From assembly GCA_000196815.1 (NCBI GenBank), contig FP929003.1, positions 2,441,501-2,505,500 on the forward strand: a stretch of 64,000 bases of DNA. Reading direction: 5' to 3'. The translations under genes and the position numbers were made by a program. The DNA comes from Nitrospira defluvii (GTDB taxonomy: Bacteria > Nitrospirota > Nitrospiria > Nitrospirales > Nitrospiraceae). The notes under the pieces are model-generated. The model was not told the origin of the DNA. It did no database searches and saw only the letters and a program-made list of their open reading frames with translations. Shown here one piece after another: positions 1 to 8,574 of the stretch. How positions within the stretch are numbered: position 1 is the first letter of the stretch; every line of letters begins with the position of its first letter.

Positions 1-27
1 TGCTGGTGGGTTGAAAAGGAGGCATCG

Positions 28-228
28 ATGTCGACGGCGGAGAAAATCTTTAAGGAAGTGCAAAAACTTCCGGACCCTCTCGCGCAAGAAGTTCTGGATT
101 TCATTGGATACATTGAAATGAAGCATGGCCTCAGGGATCGTCTCACCGAAGAATTGAAACAGGCACAGGAGCCGGCCATGCGCCATGTGTGGGACAACCA
201 GGACGACGAGGTTTGGAATGGCGTGTAA
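28..228 (+). CDS. DUF2281-like antitoxin of a type II TA pair
   Basis: A 66-residue acidic protein of the DUF2281 type: an amphipathic N-terminal helix (STAEKIFKEVQKLP) followed by QEVLDFIGYIEMKH, the usual core of small antitoxins found beside MazF or VapC toxins. A strong ribosome site (AAGGAGG) lies just before the ATG. The last codons overlap the toxin gene by 11 nt, so the two are probably translationally coupled, antitoxin first. The expected role is to bind the downstream MazF-like toxin and repress their shared promoter, which lies before the window start. Family from recognition; function inferred from pairing. Confidence 0.75.
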   Translation: MSTAEKIFKEVQKLPDPLAQEVLDFIGYIEMKHGLRDRLTEELKQAQEPAMRHVWDNQDDEVWNGV

Positions 229-556
229 GCCAGGAGATCTGGTCTTGATTCCCTTCCCATTTTCGGACCTGCAGGCAACGAAAAAACGTCCAGTGATGGT
301 TTTGACTCCGCCTGATCGCCACGCTGATTTTATCGGTCTCGCGATCACCACTGTCGAGCAACAACATCACGCCCTCCAAGTGGGGGCGGCCAACTTACTC
401 GACGGGGCGCTTCCCAAACCCTCATGGATCAGATTAGACAAAGTCTTTACCTTATCCGAGAGCAGTATCGTTAAGACGTTCGGCACCCTTTCTCCGCAAA
501 CCGTGCACAGTGTGCTGCAGGGACTTTGCGCCGTCGTCGGTTACGCCAAAAGATAA
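218..556 (+). CDS. MazF/PemK-like toxin (endoribonuclease)
   Basis: 112 residues. The N-terminus KPGDLVLIPFPFSDLQATKKRPVMV is the PemK/MazF barrel signature, GD(I/L)VL.PFPF(T/S)D, followed by KRPV(V/L)V. Members cleave mRNA or tRNA at short sequence motifs. The ATG at 218 lies inside the antitoxin's last codons (ATGGCGTGTAA). An earlier in-frame ATG at 185 would add 11 residues unlike the family and deepen the overlap, so 218 was chosen. The middle (SWIRLDKVFTL) fits the conserved strand that lines the RNA groove. The gene is intact. Its cleavage specificity cannot be read from the sequence. Confidence 0.8.
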   Translation: MACKPGDLVLIPFPFSDLQATKKRPVMVLTPPDRHADFIGLAITTVEQQHHALQVGAANLLDGALPKPSWIRLDKVFTLSESSIVKTFGTLSPQTVHSVLQGLCAVVGYAKR

Positions 557-654
557 GCGGCATCCAAACCCAGCCGCAACCGGCCGAAGTCACCCGCGCA
601 TGAGGGGCAGGAGTGGCTCACGGCCCTCCGGACGAGCTGCTTTTCTTCCCCCCC

Positions 655-673
655 CACGAGATACGCTTCACGA
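655..673. repeat. Interspersed CTTCACG motif, copy 1
   Basis: An intergenic copy of a short motif (CACGAGATACGCTTCACGA) that recurs with variations at 1161-1180, 1241-1270, 12492-12526, 17259-17294 and 18718-18736, always in or at the edge of a gap between genes. It lies upstream of the first 27-nt direct repeat and the Asn-Pro repeat gene. Function unknown. Confidence 0.6.
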
Positions 674-691
674 ACAGCGCGAGACGGGTAT

Positions 692-718
692 TTGTTCCCC
701 TGTGACCCCGGATGTCAC
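692..718. repeat. 27-nt direct repeat, left copy
   Basis: This 27-nt string (starts TTGTTCCCCTGTGACC) is identical to 1274-1300. The pair brackets the small secreted Asn-Pro repeat gene at 766-1125, and each copy is preceded by a CTTCACG motif, so a longer diverged unit of about 45-60 nt has been repeated. It could be a duplicated promoter-proximal segment, or the ends of a small inserted cassette. Confidence 0.7.
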
Positions 719-765
719 GGTCATCGGTTACAGTCGCAGGTGACCGGGCAGAAGAGGAGGGCACT

Positions 766-1125
766 ATGCGATCTTTATGGCTTCCAGTGGTACTGCTGCT
801 GATTCTGGCGTCGACCTCGACAACCTGGGCAGAGCCGGGGTTCGACGAGAAGTACCAGCGGGACTTTAACATCTTCAATCCCATCAACCAGTATCAGCCG
901 GATAACCCCTTGAACCCCGCCAATGCCTACGATCCGGCAAACCCCTTCAACCCGATCAACCAGTACGATCCCAACAACCCCGCCAATCCCATCAACCAAT
1001 TCAATCCGAACAATCCGTTCAACCCCATCAATCGGTACCGCCCGGAGAATCCGCTGAACCCCATCAATGAGTTCAACCCGACCGTACCGTTTGCGCCGTT
1101 GGGTGGGCCTGGACAGAAGCGCTGA
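766..1125 (+). CDS. Small secreted Asn-Pro tandem-repeat protein
   Basis: 119 residues. The start at 766 follows a strong ribosome site (GAGGAGG) and gives a clear Sec signal peptide, with a hydrophobic core LWLPVVLLLILAS and a cleavage-type TTWA/EP. The outermost start at 712 would add 18 residues before the signal and was rejected. The mature part is almost entirely a 12-residue repeat of the form NP(L/F/A)NP(I/A)N(Q/A/R/E)(Y/F)xPx, about six units from residue 38 onward, very rich in Asn and Pro, with no Cys and few charges. It should be extended or polyproline-like, perhaps a surface or periplasmic spacer. No family recognised. It sits alone between direct repeats. Confidence 0.75.
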   Translation: MRSLWLPVVLLLILASTSTTWAEPGFDEKYQRDFNIFNPINQYQPDNPLNPANAYDPANPFNPINQYDPNNPANPINQFNPNNPFNPINRYRPENPLNPINEFNPTVPFAPLGGPGQKR

Positions 1126-1240
1126 GGCGACTCGTGCCCTTCCCGATCCCGGCGAAAGAGGCTTCACGAACGACGAGCGACGATCTTCCGGATTCCGAGG
1201 TCCTGCTATCTGCCATACGCCATCAGCTTTTGTTTCCGAA

Positions 1241-1270
1241 CGAGATACGCTTCACGAGATACGAGCGGCG
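1241..1270. repeat. Interspersed CTTCACG motif, copy 2
   Basis: CGAGATACGCTTCACGAGAT followed by ACGAGCGGCG. It shares its first 16 nt with the 655-673 copy and stands just before the right 27-nt direct repeat, as copy 1 does before the left one. Confidence 0.6.
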
Positions 1271-1273
1271 AAG

Positions 1274-1300
1274 TTGTTCCCCTGTGACCCCGGATGTCAC
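1274..1300. repeat. 27-nt direct repeat, right copy
   Basis: Identical to 692-718. The distance between the two copies is 582 nt, start to start, and the Asn-Pro repeat gene is the only gene between them. Confidence 0.7.
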
Positions 1301-1611
1301 ACCGCAATGCTAGGGTATGGATGCCGGAGGCAGGGAGGCGAGGGTGCATGACCGGAAACGTGCAGTCTATGGGCGGGTAGGCTTGCTACAGCGGTCAATG
1401 GAAAAACTTGTCACTTCGCAGGCTGATGGAACACGCGCCGTTGTAGAAACACCTCGCACTCCTACCAGTGACTGTACTCAAGGTAGCTGCCCTGAACCTA
1501 GCCATTCAACAGGGTGATTTCTTGGCACGAAAGCAGGTATTCTTCGCCGGCGCGACCTGGCAGATTTGATCTGACAGCGATCCTCTTCTCCTGACCAAGA
1601 GGCCGATTCAC

Positions 1612-3588
1612 ATGGCACTGTCCCTCAACAAACCCAAACTCGACAATCTGGCCGACGAAATTTGGAAGTCCGCCGAACGGCTGCGCGGCAAGTTCAAAGC
1701 CTACGAATACCAGAACGTCATCCTGCCGATTATCGTCATCCGCCGCTTGGAGTGCGTGCTCATCAAATGGCGAGAAGACAAAACAACAGAAGTCCGAGCC
1801 AAGCGTCCGAAACTGACTGAAAAGGAATTGGCCAAGCTCGTCAAAGGCCTCGAACTCACCACGGCGCCGTTTTCGAACAAGACCAATCTGACGCTACGCA
1901 AAGTCTACGAAGAAGAGCCCACACTACTGGATCAGACGTTCAGAAAATACATTAACGGCTTTTCCAAGAACGTGGACGACATCATCGATCACTTTAACTA
2001 CCGCAACACCATCGGCCAGATGGTGAAGAACAACCGCCTCGCGCCGATCCTCAACCAGTACAAAGAACTGCCGCTCGGCCCGGCTCAGCTCTCGCCGTTG
2101 GAAATGGGATATGTCTATGAAGAACTGCTCCGCCGATTCTCCGAACAAAGCGGTGAAGAAGCCGGAGAACATTTTACGCCGCGCGAGATCATTCGCCTGA
2201 TGGTCGAGTTGCTGGAGATTCCCACTCCCGAGCGGCACATCTCCATCTACGACCCGGCCTGCGGCACGGGGGGCATGTTGTCGGTCGCCAAAGAACATCT
2301 GCTCGACCGCGCAGCCACCGAGCAACAGCGGGCCAATGTGGAGCAATTCGTGACCGTGCACGGGCAGGAACTCTCGCCGACCAACTACGCCATTTGCCAG
2401 GCGGACCTGCTCATTAAGAACGACCGGCAAGCCAAGGTACATCTTGGTAATTCCCTGATCCCGCACGATCCCCGCAGCAAAGAGCCAGGGGATCAACTGC
2501 CTGAGTCTACATTCCGGTTCGACTTCATGTTGTCAAATCCGCCCTTCGGCGTCACGTGGGGCGGGAAGGACGGCTATGAGACGGAGGCCCGCAAGCTACA
2601 AGGCACGCGATACAAAGCCGGTATGCCGCGCGTGAACGACGGCGCGTTGCTGTTTTTGCAAACCATGTTGGCGAAGATGAAGGAACCGGAGAAAGGCGCA
2701 AGCCGCCTCGCCATCATCTTCAACGGATCGCCGCTCTCGAACGGCGATTGCGGTTCCGGCGAAAGTGAAATCCGCCGTTGGATTCTGGAGAACGATTGGC
2801 TCGACTGCATCGTGATGCTGCCCGATCAGCTCTTCTACAACACCGGCATCTTCACCTACATCTGGCTGTTACGGAACGACAAGCCGGCGTCGCACAAGGA
2901 CAAGGTGATGCTCATCGATGCCCGCCAGCAATACGAAAAGGAGCCGAAGTCGTTCGGCAACAAACGCAACCGAATCACCGATGCGCATCGGCTGTGGATT
3001 GAAAGCCGTTACCACGACGGTTGGAAGGACGGGTTTGCCGACGAGCACGTCAAACTATTCCATCGCGAGGACTTCGCCTATCACAAGGTCAGCGTGGTGT
3101 TTTGGCAGTCAGACGACCAGGATCAGCCCGCGATCGTCACGGAGCCTTATGAAAAGTCCTTCACGGCGGCGAACATCAAGAAGGAACAGGAGTTCTATGA
3201 CAGCGAGTTGATCTTCCGCGTGCGGATCAAAGAGGGCAGGAAGGAACAGATCGCAACGCTGAGCTTGGGTCCGAAGGACAACGCCACCAAGGTGTTTAAG
3301 GCCTTGATGACGAACGGTCCGGAGATTCTGACAGTCGAGTGGACCCATCGGCACTATGTGAAAGACGACGAGTACATCCCGCATGGCGAAAACATCGAGG
3401 CCTTTTTGAAGCGCGAGATCGCGAGGCCAATTATCCTCTGGGAAGACAGTCCGCAACTCGGCTACGAAATCCTGCCGAACAAATACTTCTACAAATACAT
3501 GCCGCCGACGCCTGCCAAGGAATTGCTGGCTGAATTTTGGAGACTGGAGAAGGAAGCGGAAAAGATGCTGAAAGGGTTAGATAAGTGA
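1612..3588 (+). CDS. hsdM: Type I restriction-modification DNA methyltransferase, HsdM
   Basis: 658 residues. The N-terminal HsdM helical domain (ADEIWKSAERLRGKFKAYEYQNVILPIIVIRRL) leads into an N6-adenine methyltransferase fold. The SAM-binding motif I is DPACGTGG at residues 214-221 and the catalytic NPPF is at 309-312. It transfers methyl groups to adenine in the asymmetric target chosen by HsdS and forms the M2S core of the complex. The stop codon overlaps the hsdS GTG start (GTGA at 3585-3588), so expression is coupled. It has an unusually long C-terminus for HsdM, from about residue 480 on, of unclear role. Both catalytic motifs are intact. Confidence 0.96.
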   Translation: MALSLNKPKLDNLADEIWKSAERLRGKFKAYEYQNVILPIIVIRRLECVLIKWREDKTTEVRAKRPKLTEKELAKLVKGLELTTAPFSNKTNLTLRKVYEEEPTLLDQTFRKYINGFSKNVDDIIDHFNYRNTIGQMVKNNRLAPILNQYKELPLGPAQLSPLEMGYVYEELLRRFSEQSGEEAGEHFTPREIIRLMVELLEIPTPERHISIYDPACGTGGMLSVAKEHLLDRAATEQQRANVEQFVTVHGQELSPTNYAICQADLLIKNDRQAKVHLGNSLIPHDPRSKEPGDQLPESTFRFDFMLSNPPFGVTWGGKDGYETEARKLQGTRYKAGMPRVNDGALLFLQTMLAKMKEPEKGASRLAIIFNGSPLSNGDCGSGESEIRRWILENDWLDCIVMLPDQLFYNTGIFTYIWLLRNDKPASHKDKVMLIDARQQYEKEPKSFGNKRNRITDAHRLWIESRYHDGWKDGFADEHVKLFHREDFAYHKVSVVFWQSDDQDQPAIVTEPYEKSFTAANIKKEQEFYDSELIFRVRIKEGRKEQIATLSLGPKDNATKVFKALMTNGPEILTVEWTHRHYVKDDEYIPHGENIEAFLKREIARPIILWEDSPQLGYEILPNKYFYKYMPPTPAKELLAEFWRLEKEAEKMLKGLDK

Positions 3589-4919
3589 CTGAATGCACGT
3601 CGGCCAATTTCTTGGGAAAGGGCACAGCTTGGCCTTTGGACCGAATCAAGGACAATGTCTCAAAGATCGGTAGTGGAGTCACGCCAACTGGAGGGGCGAC
3701 ATCTTATAGTGACTCTGGTATACCGTTGCTTCGCAGCCAGAACGTTCATTTTGAAGGCATTAGGCTTGATGACGTTGCTTTCATCGATGAAGAAATTCAT
3801 GCGGAAATGCGAGGCACTCAGCTAAAGGAAAAGGATGTCTTGCTAAATATCACGGGAGCCTCGATCGGGCGTTGTACGTTCGTTCCAGATGGCTTCGGTG
3901 AAGGAAACGTAAACCAGCATGTCTGCATCATTCGCCCTTCGAGCCGCCTTGACCACCGTTTCCTGACATACTGTCTTGCCGCACCTTGGGGGCAAGACCA
4001 GATATTCGCAGGTTTCACCGGAGCCTCCCGTCAGGGTCTTGGACAGCGGGATCTTGGCGAAATTCAGATTCCTCTGCCGGACAGGACTACACAAGAGAAG
4101 GTAATCGCCTATTTGGATGCGAGTTGCGCGGCGATCGACGCGGCGGTGGCAGCCAAGCGCCGGCAGATCGAAGCGCTGGAGAGGACCAGAAAGTCGACAA
4201 TCACTCGAGCAATGGTACGCGGTCTGAACCCAGCGGTACAGCTCAAGACGTCTGGTCAGCATTGGCTGGGTAACATCCCTACCCATTGGACCGCTCCGTC
4301 TCTAAAGCGTCTTCTCATTGAGCCATTGACCTACGGCCTTAATGAAGCTGCCGAGCTCGAAGACCGCGAACTGCCGCGCTACCTGCGCATCACTGACTTC
4401 GACGAGAGTGGCGCCCTTCGCGACGACACGTTTCGATCCCTGCCACGTGAGGTTGCGCGTGAGGCACCGCTCGTGACCAACGACGTGCTGTTTGCACGAA
4501 GTGGGGCAACCGTAGGCAAAACGTTCTTGTTCCGCGACTACCAAGGAGATGCGTGTTTCGCGGGATATCTCATCAGGGCCAGAACCGCTCCATGGAAGAT
4601 CAATCCACTGTTCTTGTATCTCTTCACTAAAACAACAGCTTACGAGACCTGGAAGAATTTGACCTTCACACAAGCCACGATTCAAAACATCAGTGCAGCG
4701 AAGTACAACTATCTCGTGATCCCACTCCCACCTCTTTCAGAACAGCACTCCATCTGCGGTTTCGTTGAGCAGTGCAATGCCGACTTTGCGAGACTGACGG
4801 CATCGATTAACCGCCAAATCACCACCCTGACCGCCTACCGCAAGTCCCTCATTCATGAGTGTGTCACCGGTCAACGTCGCATCACCGAGCACAATACATC
4901 AAATTTGGTGTTGCCATAA
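3585..4919 (+). CDS. hsdS: Type I restriction-modification specificity subunit, HsdS
   Basis: 444 residues, GTG start overlapping the hsdM stop. It has the two-fold HsdS layout. Target recognition domain 1 spans roughly residues 15-170 (WPLDRIKDNVSKIGSGVTPT). The central conserved helix is about 172-215 (EKVIAYLDASCAAIDAAVAAKRRQIEAL). Target recognition domain 2 starts near 225 (HWLGNIPTHWTAPSLKRLL). The C-terminal conserved helix ends with KSLIHECVTGQRRI. The two recognition domains should each read one half of a bipartite DNA target separated by a spacer set by the helices. The target itself cannot be derived by reading. The next gene starts after a single base. Confidence 0.95.
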   Translation: MTECTSANFLGKGTAWPLDRIKDNVSKIGSGVTPTGGATSYSDSGIPLLRSQNVHFEGIRLDDVAFIDEEIHAEMRGTQLKEKDVLLNITGASIGRCTFVPDGFGEGNVNQHVCIIRPSSRLDHRFLTYCLAAPWGQDQIFAGFTGASRQGLGQRDLGEIQIPLPDRTTQEKVIAYLDASCAAIDAAVAAKRRQIEALERTRKSTITRAMVRGLNPAVQLKTSGQHWLGNIPTHWTAPSLKRLLIEPLTYGLNEAAELEDRELPRYLRITDFDESGALRDDTFRSLPREVAREAPLVTNDVLFARSGATVGKTFLFRDYQGDACFAGYLIRARTAPWKINPLFLYLFTKTTAYETWKNLTFTQATIQNISAAKYNYLVIPLPPLSEQHSICGFVEQCNADFARLTASINRQITTLTAYRKSLIHECVTGQRRITEHNTSNLVLP

Positions 4920-4920
4920 C

Positions 4921-5271
4921 ATGGAATTCACCGTAGAGTATTATGAAACTGTGGCGGGACGGTGCCCTGTACGCGAGTTTCTTGATGCGTTATTGGCAAG
5001 CGATCCGGACGACTGTGCGGCAATCTTCGCCGGCTTGGCAAAACTTCGAAGCCGACAGGCCCATCGAGAACCGTTGGCAAAGGCTCTGGGCGGCGGATTG
5101 TTCGAACTGCGCCACGTCGGAAAGCTGAACACTCGCGTGCTGTGGTTCTTTATGAAAGGCCGGCGAATTGTCGCCGTGCATGGCATCCGCAACAAAGGCC
5201 AGGCCATTGCGCCCCGTGACATCACGACTGCCCGGGAGCGAATGCACGATTGGCAGGAACGAATGACATGA
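4921..5271 (+). CDS. HigB/Gp49-like toxin inside the hsd operon
   Basis: 116 residues of the phage-derived Gp49-like/HigB group of the RelE superfamily. Typical elements are FTVEYYETVAGRCPVREFLDAL at the N-terminus, then ELRHVGKLNTRVLWFFMKGRRIVAVHGIRNKGQAI, the basic strand region that contacts mRNA on the ribosome. Family members cleave mRNA during translation. The ATG at 4921 lies one base after the hsdS stop and gives the family-typical N-terminus. An upstream in-frame ATG at 4855 would run inside hsdS. The stop overlaps the higA start (ATGA), the usual toxin-first order for higBA. The unusual feature is its position within a restriction operon. Confidence 0.88.
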   Translation: MEFTVEYYETVAGRCPVREFLDALLASDPDDCAAIFAGLAKLRSRQAHREPLAKALGGGLFELRHVGKLNTRVLWFFMKGRRIVAVHGIRNKGQAIAPRDITTARERMHDWQERMT

Positions 5272-5663
5272 AAAAGAAAACCAACTTTGACCTGCACCTC
5301 GAAGCTCAACTTCGCGATCCGAATTTCGCAGAGCGGTTCAAGCAAGCGGGCGAGGCGTGGGATGTGGCGTTGCAGATTGCGGTGCTTCGTGAAAAGGCCG
5401 GTCTCTCCCAAAAGGACTTGGCGCGCAAACTCAAGACGTCCCAGCAACAGGTCAGCCGGCTCGAATCGCCCTCCTACGAAGGACATTCGTTGAGCATGTT
5501 GCGCCGTGTGGCGCAGGAACTCCATGCCCGTGTACGGGTGGTACTCGAACCGGAAGATGCCGCCGATCATGTGGCCGAGCCACCGGCCTTGTATCGTGCG
5601 AAACGGCGCAGCGCAACGAACCGGGCCGCACGATCATGGCGCGCAAAAAAGCCCCGGAGCTGA
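5268..5663 (+). CDS. HigA-like antitoxin with XRE helix-turn-helix
   Basis: 131 residues. An N-terminal toxin-binding helix (NFDLHLEAQLRDPNFAERFKQAGEAWDV) is followed by a Cro/C1-type helix-turn-helix (AGLSQKDLARKLKTSQQQVSRLES, about residues 43-66). The C-terminus is a basic tail rich in Arg and Ala. The start at 5268 overlaps the toxin stop by 4 nt and its 3' end overlaps hsdR by 28 nt. It should neutralise the adjacent HigB-like toxin and may autoregulate, although any promoter it controls would be inside or upstream of the hsd operon. The basic tail, which overlaps the hsdR start, may be an addition created by that overlap. Confidence 0.88.
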   Translation: MKKKTNFDLHLEAQLRDPNFAERFKQAGEAWDVALQIAVLREKAGLSQKDLARKLKTSQQQVSRLESPSYEGHSLSMLRRVAQELHARVRVVLEPEDAADHVAEPPALYRAKRRSATNRAARSWRAKKPRS

Positions 5664-8569
5664 CCTTTCAACAGGACATCGCGGACTTCCTCCTTCGCCG
5701 GCACGGCTATCCGGTGTTGGAGCAAACCGAGATTACGGATACCGATCACTGCCTTGCAGAAGACCACCTCTGGGCCTTTCTCACCGCCACACAAGCCGAG
5801 CAAATTCAGAAATTAAAAGACGACTACGGCACGGACACGCGCGACGAAGTCTTTCGCACCCTTCGGCAGGAACTGGTTCGCACCCCGCTCTGGATGATCC
5901 TTCGGCATGGCCTCACGGTGCGTGCTTTGGAATTTCGCCTCTACTACCCAAAACCCCGATCGCAAGACAGCGCGGCGGCCAAGACCTACGGCGAGAATCG
6001 TTTAACTTTTCGGCCCCATTTCTATTTCGGGGAGACCAATCAGGAAATCGACTTCGTCTTCTTTCTCAACGGTCTGCCGATCGTCACGCTGGAACTGAAG
6101 CACGAGAAGAACCAGAACGTGCATGATGCGGTGGCGCAGTATGTGGCGCGCGATCACAGTCGAAAGATTTTCCAGTATCCCTTCCTCTATCTCGCCGCCG
6201 ATACGAGCGACGTGATGACAGCGACCGACCCGCGCAGGACCGAGCACTTTCGCTGGCACAACAGCGGGCTCACAAACAAGCCGCAAACTGAAGGAGAGTA
6301 TCCGGTAGAGTTTCTGTATCGAAAAGTCTTGTCGAAGGACCAGTTGCTGGAGTTGGTCTCCTCGTTTTTGGTGTTTGTGCCCCGGCGCGATGCCGAGGCA
6401 GATAAACCGGAGCGCCCGGCGTTCACCATCCTGCCTCGCTACCATCAGAGCCGCATGGTGCGGAGGGTTGCTGATGACGCCCTGTTCCACTTCACGACAT
6501 CGGGGGACATCGGTCGCAAATACCTCATCCACCACTCGGCAGGAAGCGGCAAGACGCTCTCGATCTGCTGGCTGGCCGATCGGCTGCACAGTCTCTATAA
6601 GCCGGACACCAATGAGAAGCTGACCGATGTGATTTTCATTCTGACCGACCGCAAGTCGCTCGATACAAACATCCGGGACGATATCGAGAAGTTCACGCAT
6701 CTCCAGCACGTGGTCGGTCTGGCGAGGAAATCCGAGGATCTGCCGCGGTTTCTTAAGGAACGCAAGCCGATCATCGTGACGACGCAGCAGAAATTCTCGT
6801 GGGTGCTGGAAGAGATCAACACGAACGCCGATCTAAAAACCTTACGCGTCGCGTTTCTGATCGATGAGGCGCACCGTTCGCAGGAAGGCCGCATGGGGGC
6901 CGCGATTCGTGTGCCGTTCCGAACACCCGAAGAAGCAGACATCGAAGATGCCGGAACCGAGGGTGAAGATGAGGAGGAACGGATTGCCAAGATCATCCGC
7001 GAACATGATCACAATCAACTCTTCGTGGCCTTCACCGCCACGCCTGCACCGGAAACGGTGACCCTGTTCGGCGCGCCCTTCGATAGCTACACAGAAGCCG
7101 AGGCGATCGCCGAAGGGTACATCGTGGATGTGGCGGCGAGCATCATTTCCTACAAGACACTCTATCACCTGCATTGTTCCATCGTGCCGACTCCTGGCGA
7201 GGAACGGGTCTATCCAAAGGGCGTGGTGTCGAAAGCGTTGCAGAACGTGGCCTACCAGGACGACGGCCTCATTCAATACAAGGCCGAGGTGATGCTGAGG
7301 ATTTTCGAGGAGAACGTGAAGCCGCTCATCGGCGGGCAGGCCAAGGCCATGATTGTGGCGACGTCGCGCATAGCCGGTCTTCGCTACTTCCATGTCTTGA
7401 AGGAAAAGCTGAAAGAACGCGGTGCGGACTATAGGGTGCTGTACGCCTTTTCGGACTTCGTGCATCCCACCACCAACGAAGCGGTCAGCGAGCATGCCCT
7501 AAATGAGTTGAAGGAAGGCGAGTTGATCGAGGACCGGTTCGAGGGCAACGACTACCGGCTCATGGTCGTGGCGAACAAGTTCCAAACCGGCTTCGACCAA
7601 CCGCTGCTGGCCGGCATGTTCCTCGATAAGCCAGTCGTGGACCGTCATGCGGTGCAGACGGTCTCGCGCCTCAACCGGAGTCATGAGGGGAAAACGGGTG
7701 TGGTCGTCGTCGATTTTACGAACAACGCGCAGGCGATTTTGAAGGCCTTCGCCAAATACCGGAAGGGAACTCCCTTTGAACCGGAAGAGCCGGACCCGGA
7801 ATTGGTGACCACACTGATGTCGGACATTCTTGCGGCCGGGCTCTTTACACAGAAGGATGCCGACGAACTGATCCATCTCATAGCCTTAGGGCCCAAGAGC
7901 GATCCACAGGTTCAGTTCATGGTGGGCGGGCTGCGAGTTCGCTTTCAGGCCGCACTCGTGTCACCTGACGACCGAAAGGCGTTCGTCTATCTGCTTGTCC
8001 GGTTTGCCAAGGCCTTTCACTTTCTGTCCTGCTTCTTCTCGTACCCACAGGAGGTCAAGCAGTTTGCGACCTTCGCCGACTATGTCGGCCCTCAACTCAT
8101 CAAGCAGGGCAGCGTGTCCGACTTGATGAAACAAATCAGACAGACCGAGGTTGTCAAAGCAGCCGTGGAATATCGAGGCGTTATGACCAGCACCGGGCCG
8201 GTGAAACTACAGCCCGGCAGGGGAACAAAGGGAGTAGGGCCGCCGGTCAGGAACGTCTCGGTTCAGGACATGATCGACGAGATTCGGACTAAGTATTCTA
8301 TCACCGACGATGAGGCGCTCTACATCAAACAGGTGACGGAACAGAAGACGGGCGACCCGGCCATTCGCGGAACCGTCCAGAGTCATCGAGACGACCGGCT
8401 CTATCTCGAAGGCCCCTACCGAGGCCAAGTGAATGGCGAGATCCAAGTGGCTTACAACGATCTCGCGCGGTATGAGGAACTAGCCGACCCGAAGTACACC
8501 GACACCGGAGGGATCTTCGACATCATGGCGATCACGGTCATCCACACCCATCTGACTGCTATGGCGTAA
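5636..8569 (+). CDS. hsdR: Type I restriction endonuclease subunit, HsdR
   Basis: 977 residues, normal for HsdR. The N-terminal PD-(D/E)xK nuclease region includes EIDFVFFLNGLPIVTLELKHEK. The superfamily 2 motor follows: Walker A AGSGKT at residues 302-307, DEAH at 410-413, FTATP near 466 and later helicase motifs (MVVANKFQTGFDQP, VQTVSRLNRSHEGK). With M and S subunits it translocates unmethylated DNA and cuts at a distance. The start lies 28 nt inside higA in another frame, so restriction may be translationally coupled to the antitoxin. No broken motif seen. Confidence 0.95.
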   Translation: MARKKAPELTFQQDIADFLLRRHGYPVLEQTEITDTDHCLAEDHLWAFLTATQAEQIQKLKDDYGTDTRDEVFRTLRQELVRTPLWMILRHGLTVRALEFRLYYPKPRSQDSAAAKTYGENRLTFRPHFYFGETNQEIDFVFFLNGLPIVTLELKHEKNQNVHDAVAQYVARDHSRKIFQYPFLYLAADTSDVMTATDPRRTEHFRWHNSGLTNKPQTEGEYPVEFLYRKVLSKDQLLELVSSFLVFVPRRDAEADKPERPAFTILPRYHQSRMVRRVADDALFHFTTSGDIGRKYLIHHSAGSGKTLSICWLADRLHSLYKPDTNEKLTDVIFILTDRKSLDTNIRDDIEKFTHLQHVVGLARKSEDLPRFLKERKPIIVTTQQKFSWVLEEINTNADLKTLRVAFLIDEAHRSQEGRMGAAIRVPFRTPEEADIEDAGTEGEDEEERIAKIIREHDHNQLFVAFTATPAPETVTLFGAPFDSYTEAEAIAEGYIVDVAASIISYKTLYHLHCSIVPTPGEERVYPKGVVSKALQNVAYQDDGLIQYKAEVMLRIFEENVKPLIGGQAKAMIVATSRIAGLRYFHVLKEKLKERGADYRVLYAFSDFVHPTTNEAVSEHALNELKEGELIEDRFEGNDYRLMVVANKFQTGFDQPLLAGMFLDKPVVDRHAVQTVSRLNRSHEGKTGVVVVDFTNNAQAILKAFAKYRKGTPFEPEEPDPELVTTLMSDILAAGLFTQKDADELIHLIALGPKSDPQVQFMVGGLRVRFQAALVSPDDRKAFVYLLVRFAKAFHFLSCFFSYPQEVKQFATFADYVGPQLIKQGSVSDLMKQIRQTEVVKAAVEYRGVMTSTGPVKLQPGRGTKGVGPPVRNVSVQDMIDEIRTKYSITDDEALYIKQVTEQKTGDPAIRGTVQSHRDDRLYLEGPYRGQVNGEIQVAYNDLARYEELADPKYTDTGGIFDIMAITVIHTHLTAMA

Positions 8570-8574
8570 CCTCT

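Larger units (their letters stand above)
1126..1611. other. Gene-free gap with repeat copies
   Basis: No convincing gene. The gap holds CTTCACG motifs near 1161-1180 and 1241-1270 and the right copy of the 27-nt repeat at 1274-1300. The remaining 300 nt before hsdM show no tRNA fold or credible small ORF. The hsdM promoter should be here, but I could not assign its hexamers. Confidence 0.6.

Noticed and set aside
775-1167. 130-codon minus-strand frame opposite the Asn-Pro repeat gene
   Set aside because: Its Val/Gly/Ile repeat is only the mirror of the plus-strand repeat; it lacks a signal peptide and ribosome site, whereas the plus gene has both.
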